Position numbers and translations under genes: made by a program. Below, in pieces: positions 59,076 to 64,000 of a stretch of 64,000 nt of DNA. The notes below the pieces were generated by a model. That model did no database searches. It was not told where the DNA came from and saw only the letters and a program-made list of their open reading frames with translations. Position 1 is the stretch's first letter. Every line of letters starts with the position of its first letter. Origin of the DNA: Solobacterium sp. (GTDB taxonomy: Bacteria > Bacillota_I > Bacilli_A > Erysipelotrichales > Erysipelotrichaceae). The stretch covers positions 1-64,000 of the forward strand of contig JAILQT010000145.1 in NCBI GenBank assembly GCA_024698805.1, in the 5' to 3' direction.

Positions 59076-59089
59076 AGGCTAATAGTCAA
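59062..59089 (-). promoter_or_regulatory. Promoter of the SPFH operon
   Basis: On the minus strand TTGACT (59089-59084), 16 bases, TATCAT (59067-59062). The -10 lies inside the tandem operator; the leader to ATG 59033 is about 20 bases. Confidence 0.65.
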
Positions 59090-59120
59090 GGGAGGCACAT
59101 ATTAACTGTTTATTAAGGAG

Positions 59121-60569
59121 TTATCCTGTATTCCCGTTCAGAAGATCCCGGATGCCTTTTTCCAGTTCATTCCGCCTGTCATCGAGAAAATCCAGCAGGG
59201 CATCGCCGATAACGGACGTCAGGTCTTCAAAGTTGTCCATCATGCCTTCGAACTCGGGGAGATCATTCTGTCTGATGTCGAGATACCGGCGAACCGCGTC
59301 GCCTGCCATCGTGTACAGGGGATCATCCGCCGCCTGCCTGGCAGGTGTGAATCTGCCCGCCTGTTTCAGGTCCAAGACCTCCCTGTAGCGTACGGCAGCC
59401 CTGCCTACGGCGTTTTCCCAGGAAAGATAGATCTCTGCCATCGCATGTTCCCCGGCTTCACGGATCTCACTGCCGTGGCTGCAGGCATGTTTCAGGAATG
59501 CCGCTAATGACCCGCTGTTTTCTTCGATCAGGAAGCCGTTCCTGCCGTCTGTGATATCCTCGGCAGCACAGGATCCCCGGATCAGCACGCTGGCAAGCCC
59601 GCATGCGGCAGCTTCCCGGACAACGAGCCCGTTCGTATCGAAAGTCGAGGGGAACAGGAACAGGTCTGCCCTGGTATTCCACGCCCTCAGGATATTCCTG
59701 TCGCGGACGGGACCGGTGAAGATGATCTTCCCGAACTGCGAGGATCCGGCATGGCTGACGATCGTGCCGTCTTCCGCCTTCTCATCATAAGACATGCCGT
59801 AAGCACGGATCTTTTCCTTCAGGCCTTCGCTGTCCGTGCCCTGTCCGATCATGACCATGCGGAAGTCTTTTTCCTGCGCCAGTTCATGAAGGGCGTCGAT
59901 GATCATCGGCAGCCCTTTGTAATTCACCAGTCTTCCGACGAACAGGAACACGGGTATGCCGGCGGGAAGGTCACAGCCCTTTACCGCTGCAGTTACTTCC
60001 TCTTCGCTGCATCTTCCCTTCGGGAAATCAACGCCGTTGGGCATGACCAGGAATTCCCCTTCGTAGCCGAGCGCCTGCAGGCTCTCGCCTGCACCTTTGC
60101 TGACAGCCCATACCTCGTCACAGGCGGAAACATTGTTCACCAGTGCCCTGATGCACTCATCCTGCAGCAGAGGGGGAACTGTCCTTTTGATGTCGATATC
60201 GTATTTTGTATGGTAGGTCAGTATGACCGGGGCACCGGATGCGTCGCGCAGGGAGCGGGCGATAAAACAGGAACTGACGGGACAGTGCGTATGGATGATA
60301 TCCGGCGCAAAGGCGGCCATATCGCCGATCTCCTTTACGGGGAACGGATAGCCTGCACGGTATCCGCCTGTCAAAGCGGAAGTATCCAGGCTGGGATAGG
60401 TCTTAACGGGGAAAGCATAGGAAGAATAATCGGTGCCCGGATAATACGGCGTGCCTACCATCACTTCAAAGTCTTTCCTGTGTTCCAGGACAGACGCGTA
60501 ATTCAGTACAGCATTCACCACGCCGTCGATCACGGGCGGGAAGGAATCATTCAAAAGACAGATCTTCAT
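59121..60569 (-). CDS. GT4-family glycosyltransferase
   Basis: A 482-aa cytoplasmic glycosyltransferase. N-terminal domain: MKICLLNDSFPPVIDGVVNA with the glycine of the donor loop, HTHCPVSSCFIARSL and VILTYHTKYDID. C-terminal GT4 domain: FLFVGRLVNYKGLPMIIDAL, KIIFTGPVRDR and the EX7E-like segment LFLFPSTFDTNGLVVREAAA. It resembles enzymes that make glycolipids such as diglucosyl-diacylglycerol or mannosylated lipids. A ~100-residue C-terminal extension is charged. Start ATG 60569 with AGAGG upstream; the longer frame has no ribosome site. No polysaccharide cluster surrounds it. Confidence 0.87.
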   Translation of the reverse strand: MKICLLNDSFPPVIDGVVNAVLNYASVLEHRKDFEVMVGTPYYPGTDYSSYAFPVKTYPSLDTSALTGGYRAGYPFPVKEIGDMAAFAPDIIHTHCPVSSCFIARSLRDASGAPVILTYHTKYDIDIKRTVPPLLQDECIRALVNNVSACDEVWAVSKGAGESLQALGYEGEFLVMPNGVDFPKGRCSEEEVTAAVKGCDLPAGIPVFLFVGRLVNYKGLPMIIDALHELAQEKDFRMVMIGQGTDSEGLKEKIRAYGMSYDEKAEDGTIVSHAGSSQFGKIIFTGPVRDRNILRAWNTRADLFLFPSTFDTNGLVVREAAACGLASVLIRGSCAAEDITDGRNGFLIEENSGSLAAFLKHACSHGSEIREAGEHAMAEIYLSWENAVGRAAVRYREVLDLKQAGRFTPARQAADDPLYTMAGDAVRRYLDIRQNDLPEFEGMMDNFEDLTSVIGDALLDFLDDRRNELEKGIRDLLNGNTG

Positions 60570-60715
60570 TTCAGAACCTCTCGCTATATTGTATATCCGC
60601 ATTTTCCGGATGAAGGTGATAATTGCGTGACGATTCTTAAGAATCCCTGTACCGCGCCTGAAAGACGAATCTGTACAGAGGATGAACTGTATCATGCAGA
60701 AAAGATGTTTTCGTG

Positions 60716-60721
60716 TATAAT
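60716..60721 (+). promoter_or_regulatory. -10 element of argS
   Basis: TATAAT 24 bases before the argS start, preceded by GTG; no good -35. No T-box leader could fit in the 176-base gap to the divergent gene. Confidence 0.4.
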
Positions 60722-60745
60722 ATATGAGTTTCACGGAGGTGAGTT

Positions 60746-62404
60746 ATGAGTGATATCAGTGAGAAACTCAAGGCAGTGATCAAAGAGACTGTCTCTGATC
60801 TGTATAAAATCGAAGCGGAAGACAGGATGGTCATGATCGAAAGACCGCGTGATCCGAAGATGGGAGACTATTCTACGAATATCGCGATGAGGCTGACCAA
60901 GATGCTGAAGAGAAAACCTGCGGAGATCGCGCAGGAGATCGCTTCCGAACTGGCAAAGAGAATCGAGGAAGCTTCCTCTGTTACCGTCGCGGGACCGGGT
61001 TTCATCAACTTCGTGATCTCCGGAAGCGCACTCAGCACGGTGATCAACCGGGTCCTGGATGCCGGTGACGATTACGGAAAGAACGATACCGGCAAAGGCC
61101 AGAAGGTGCTTGTAGAGTATGTATCCGCCAACCCGACCGGCGACCTGCACTGCGGCCATGCAAGGGGCGCAGCCTGGGGCGATTCCCTGACAAGGATCCT
61201 TTCCTTCAGCGGCTTTGATGTGCTGCGCGAATATTATGTCAATGACGCCGGCCATCAGATCGATGTGCTCGCGGAATCGATCCTGAGCAGGTATTTTGAA
61301 CTGTTCGGCAGGGAGTATCCGCTGCCCGAAGACGGCTATCACGCAAACGACATCATCGACGTCGCAAAAGGTATCGCAGCGAAAGACGGCGACAAATGGC
61401 TGGATGCGGATCCGGCTGAAAGAACGGAATACTTCAAGGACCAGGGCATCGAAGCCAAGCTGGCAAGGATCCGGGAGGATCTCGCGCTGTTCGGCGTTGA
61501 GTTCGATTCCTGGGTCCATGAAAGATTCTTCTATGAGAATAACAGCGCCAGGATCAATGCCGTCCTGAAGGAGATGGCTGAAAAGGATCTGACGTATGAA
61601 AAGGATGACGCCCTGTGGTTCAGGTCTTCCCTGTTCGGTGATGACAAGGACCGTGTCCTGAAGAAGAATACAGGCCTTCTGACATACCTGACGCCGGATA
61701 TCGCCAACCATGTATACAAACTCGAAAGAGGCTATACGAAGCTGATCGACCTCTGGGGTGCGGACCATCACAGCTACGTTACCAGGATGAAGTGTGCCCT
61801 GACAGCACTCGGTTATCCGAAAGACAGTCTTGAAGTGGATCTGATCCAGATGGTGCGCATGGTCTCCAACGGTGAAGAAGTCAAGATGTCCAAGAGGACC
61901 GGCAATGCGATCACCCTCAGGGAACTCTGCGAAGACGTCGGTACAGATGCGGCGAGATGGTTCTTCGTATCGAAGGAAGTCGGCACGCACATGGATTTCG
62001 ATATGGATCTTGCCAAACAGAAGACCAATGACAACCCTGTTTATTACGCACAGTATGCCTATACGAGGATGTTCAATATCCTGCACAGGGACGATGCGCC
62101 GGAATTCGTCCGCAAAGACAGTTATGATCTGCTGACGGATCCGAAGGAGCTTGCAGTACTGAAACAGATCAGCGAGTTCCCGAAGACAGCAGGGGATGCG
62201 GCAGAGACCAGGTCCGTCAACAGGATCTGCAATTACTGCCAGACACTGGCGAGGAACTTCCACAGCTATTACAATGCCTGCCGTGTGATCGATGCGCAGA
62301 ACCCGGAACTGACGAACCAGAGGCTCGGCCTTGTCAGCGCCGCAATGATCACGATGAAGAACGCACTGTCGCTGATCGGCGTCAGCGCACCGGAAAGAAT
62401 GTGA
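60746..62404 (+). CDS. argS: Arginyl-tRNA synthetase
   Basis: A 552-aa class I aminoacyl-tRNA synthetase, normal length. Domains: N-terminal additional domain (1-~110), catalytic domain with EYVSANPTGDLHCGHARGAA (HIGH box written HCGH), YYVNDAGHQIDVL, and the KMSKS-like VKMSKRTGNAITL near 380. The C-terminal DALR anticodon-binding helices follow (FHSYYNACRVID, RLGLVSAAMITMKNALSLIG). GGAGGTGAG precedes ATG 60746. It charges tRNA-Arg and is essential. A small 43-aa gene and a terminator follow. Confidence 0.97.
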   Translation: MSDISEKLKAVIKETVSDLYKIEAEDRMVMIERPRDPKMGDYSTNIAMRLTKMLKRKPAEIAQEIASELAKRIEEASSVTVAGPGFINFVISGSALSTVINRVLDAGDDYGKNDTGKGQKVLVEYVSANPTGDLHCGHARGAAWGDSLTRILSFSGFDVLREYYVNDAGHQIDVLAESILSRYFELFGREYPLPEDGYHANDIIDVAKGIAAKDGDKWLDADPAERTEYFKDQGIEAKLARIREDLALFGVEFDSWVHERFFYENNSARINAVLKEMAEKDLTYEKDDALWFRSSLFGDDKDRVLKKNTGLLTYLTPDIANHVYKLERGYTKLIDLWGADHHSYVTRMKCALTALGYPKDSLEVDLIQMVRMVSNGEEVKMSKRTGNAITLRELCEDVGTDAARWFFVSKEVGTHMDFDMDLAKQKTNDNPVYYAQYAYTRMFNILHRDDAPEFVRKDSYDLLTDPKELAVLKQISEFPKTAGDAAETRSVNRICNYCQTLARNFHSYYNACRVIDAQNPELTNQRLGLVSAAMITMKNALSLIGVSAPERM

Positions 62405-62412
62405 CATCGCTG

Positions 62413-62441
62413 TTCACAATATTACGAAATTCCGATATAGT
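62413..62441 (+). promoter_or_regulatory. Promoter of the 43-aa gene
   Basis: TTCACA (62413-62418), 17 bases, TATAGT (62436-62441), 24 bases before the start. Confidence 0.5.
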
Positions 62442-62465
62442 ATTACGGTAATGCGAGGTAATGGT

Positions 62466-62597
62466 ATGGATAACCTGGAAAAGAGACTGTATCTGATGAG
62501 CCGTGATTCACTGGTCACCCTGATACTGAGGCTTGCGGAGATCGATGGCTGCAGGGAAGTGATCGATGAATATCTGCAGGACGTATCGAAAAACTGA
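62466..62597 (+). CDS. 43-aa helical small protein
   Basis: ATG 62466 opens a 43-codon frame, MDNLEKRLYLMSRDSLVTLI..., that ends TGA at 62597. GAGGT lies six to ten bases upstream, a promoter precedes it and a terminator follows 20 bases later. The product is predicted to be helical and charged (ILRLAEIDGCREVIDEYLQD), without a membrane segment. Codon use resembles its neighbours. I know no family. It could also be read from argS transcripts, since no terminator lies between. Confidence 0.6.
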   Translation: MDNLEKRLYLMSRDSLVTLILRLAEIDGCREVIDEYLQDVSKN

Positions 62598-62617
62598 GTA
62601 ACAAAGACACAAAAGGA

Positions 62618-62646
62618 AAGAGCAGTGACCGGGGTCACTGCTCTTT
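62618..62646. terminator. Bidirectional rho-independent terminator
   Basis: AAGAGCAGTGACC and GGTCACTGCTCTT are perfectly paired around GG. The stop of the minus-strand phosphoesterase lies within the stem. Confidence 0.85.
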
Positions 62647-63195
62647 TGTCAGGAAGCGGATCAGCTTTTCAAGGAAGCTGTCCGTTTTTGTTTTTTTCCG
62701 CACATATTCCTTCACTTCCGCTTCGATCTTGTCTTCCGAGATATGCACGAGCATGTACGAAGGCGGACTGCCGTCGCGGTTCTGGCGGATCGATCCGGGA
62801 TTCAGCAGCCGGATGCCGTCTTCCGTCGTGTCATGCACGGTATGGACATGCCCGAAGAAGACGGTGTCTGCGCCGATGTTCTTCGCGTTACGGATCATCG
62901 GTTTGAAACCGTAAAAAGAGATCGGCTCCAGATGCCCGTGGCAGACATAGACCGTATGTCCCTTGATGTGCAGCGTCATCGTGTCGGGGATCCTGCTGTA
63001 ATAGGAATAATCATTGTTTCCCCGGACGCATATATAGCCGCCCATCTGTTCCGCATCCATTTCCGAATCGCCGCAGTGCACGAAAAGATCATAGTCGCTG
63101 TATGTCTCTTTCAGCCATGCAAGGCAGTTCTGATCCCCGTGGTTATCCGAGACCAGCACGATATTGACTGTATCCATGAATGTATTGTAGCGCAT
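62635..63195 (-). CDS. YfcE/MJ0936-type metallophosphoesterase
   Basis: A 186-aa calcineurin-like phosphodiesterase. Motifs: IVLVSDNHGD (Asp-x-His), DLFVHCGDSEMD, CVRGNNDYSYY, VYVCHGHLEPISFYG and VFFGHVHTVHDT, the full set of metal ligands. A basic/acidic C-terminal tail (YVRKKTKTDSFLEKLIRFLT) follows. ATG 63195 (MRYNTFMDTVNI) has AGGTG at the right distance, whereas the ATG at 63177, better aligned with the family start, lacks any ribosome site; both are possible. The natural substrate is unknown, as for most of the family. Confidence 0.88.
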   Translation of the reverse strand: MRYNTFMDTVNIVLVSDNHGDQNCLAWLKETYSDYDLFVHCGDSEMDAEQMGGYICVRGNNDYSYYSRIPDTMTLHIKGHTVYVCHGHLEPISFYGFKPMIRNAKNIGADTVFFGHVHTVHDTTEDGIRLLNPGSIRQNRDGSPPSYMLVHISEDKIEAEVKEYVRKKTKTDSFLEKLIRFLTKEQ

Positions 63196-63244
63196 ATCGC
63201 ACCTGTTACGGGTATAATTAAGCACGGATACAGGAGGAAGCGTT

Positions 63245-64000
63245 ATGACAGCCATATTGCTCGGGCAGCAGATCGCCCAGCTGTTTCTGATCATGTTTCT
63301 GGGATACCTGATCGTTAAGGCAGGACTGCTCTCATCAAAGGATTCCAAATCCCTTTCCATACTGATCGTCTATATCATCTGCCCGTGCACGATCCTGAAT
63401 GCGTTCCAGATCGAGTATTCGGCAGAAACGGCAGGGAATTTCCTGCTGGCAGTCGCTTCGGCGGTGATCATACATATCGTGGTCTTCCTCTTCACATATA
63501 TACTGGACCGGTTCTTCCATTTCACCAGTGTCGAGAAGGCATCCGTCATTTACAGCAATGCCGGCAACCTGATCATACCGCTTGTGACGGCGCTGCTCGG
63601 CGAGGACTGGGTGCTCTATGCCAGTGCCTTTATGGTCGTCCAGCTGTTTATCATATGGACGCACGGCAAATCGCTCATTGAAGGGAAACGCGGTGCGGAT
63701 ATGAAAGCGATCCTGACGAACGTCAACCTGATGGCATGTGCCCTCGGACTGGTCATGTTCCTGCTTCATGTAAAGCTGCCTGCACTGGTCGGCAATACTG
63801 TCCGGTCCCTCGGCAGCACGGTCGGCCCCCTGTCGATGCTGATGCTGGGCATGATCCTGGCGGGAGTGGATATCGGCGCCATGGTCCGGAAGAAACGGAT
63901 CTGGACCGTATCGCTGATCAGGATGATCGTTATGCCGGCGCTGGTCCTGACAGTCATGAAATTCAGCGGCCTTGCGAAACTTTCGCCGGAAGGCGTTACG
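63245..64000 (+). CDS. AEC-family (auxin efflux carrier-like) transporter, partial
   Basis: The first 252 codons of a membrane transporter that runs off the window end. ATG 63245 follows AGGAGG (eight bases). Helices such as QQIAQLFLIMFLGYLIVKAG and SKSLSILIVYIICPCTILNA, the centre KASVIYSNAGNLIIPLVTAL and the later SLGSTVGPLSMLMLGMILAG are characteristic of bacterial AEC proteins, which carry malate, lactate or other carboxylates. A TATAAT in the 49-base divergent gap (about 63213) may be its -10. Confidence 0.88.
   Translation, partial: MTAILLGQQIAQLFLIMFLGYLIVKAGLLSSKDSKSLSILIVYIICPCTILNAFQIEYSAETAGNFLLAVASAVIIHIVVFLFTYILDRFFHFTSVEKASVIYSNAGNLIIPLVTALLGEDWVLYASAFMVVQLFIIWTHGKSLIEGKRGADMKAILTNVNLMACALGLVMFLLHVKLPALVGNTVRSLGSTVGPLSMLMLGMILAGVDIGAMVRKKRIWTVSLIRMIVMPALVLTVMKFSGLAKLSPEGVT

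Noticed and set aside
60570-60745. A T-box or other tRNA-sensing leader for argS
   Set aside because: The gap is only 176 bases, shared with a divergent gene, with no specifier stem, T-box sequence or terminator/antiterminator pair.

Overview
The window looks like chromosomal DNA of a gut-type Bacillota (Firmicutes) bacterium, most likely of the Erysipelotrichia. The grounds are strong AGGAGG ribosome binding sites, sigma-A promoters, oligopeptide ABC and PTS systems, a cre-like catabolite site, a DUF5052-type lipoprotein, a butyrate-type CoA-transferase and many lipoproteins. GC content looks close to half by eye, high for the group. The lineage call is inference from gene content. I saw no rRNA, tRNA, CRISPR array, transposase, integrase or phage gene.

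Layout. 24-1361 (-) is a CoA-transferase. 1549-12353 (+) is one tight operon: two large Ser/Thr kinases whose first ~300 residues are nearly identical but whose C-termini differ, a ~24-repeat leucine-rich protein with no signal peptide, a TraX-like membrane protein and an L-xylulokinase-like sugar kinase. 12394-14479 holds a lipoprotein and a tandem-flavodoxin protein. 14587-18775 is a regulated sugar module: an RpiR-type repressor divergent from a PTS EIIC, a small membrane protein and a cytoplasmic sulfatase, with three related inverted repeats over both promoters. 19036-26496 (-) is an oppABCDF operon plus a small membrane protein. 26845-30123 (+) has an 84-aa unknown behind a cre-like promoter and two GH1 6-phospho-beta-glucosidases.

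30227-38388 holds a lipase-like membrane protein, two integral membrane proteins (one MATE), a lipoprotein with a duplicated domain, and a membrane kinase divergent from an XRE regulator. 38444-40690 (-) is murPQ for N-acetylmuramate use. 40811-44792 (-) is a heterodimeric ABC exporter. 44943-50396 (+) has an orphan solute-binding lipoprotein, an M14 carboxypeptidase, two SGNH proteins and a short MocR-type regulator. 50808-52577 is a MATE transporter fused to an RsbW-like ATPase domain. 52659-55162 (-) has a PepSY protein and an ATP-grasp/esterase pair. 55282-56584 (+) couples chorismate mutase with a PdxA-like dehydrogenase. 56634-59033 (-) is an SPFH / ribbon-helix-helix / SPFH / membrane-protein operon with a tandem operator over its promoter. 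59121-64000 has a glycosyltransferase, argS, a 43-aa protein, a phosphoesterase and a partial AEC transporter.

Themes. Much of the window serves uptake and breakdown of host- or wall-derived material: sulfated sugars, beta-glucosides, peptides and MurNAc. The less ordinary parts are the kinase/LRR operon, the SPFH/RHH operon with its operator, the MATE-ATPase fusion and the EIIC/sulfatase module with its operators.
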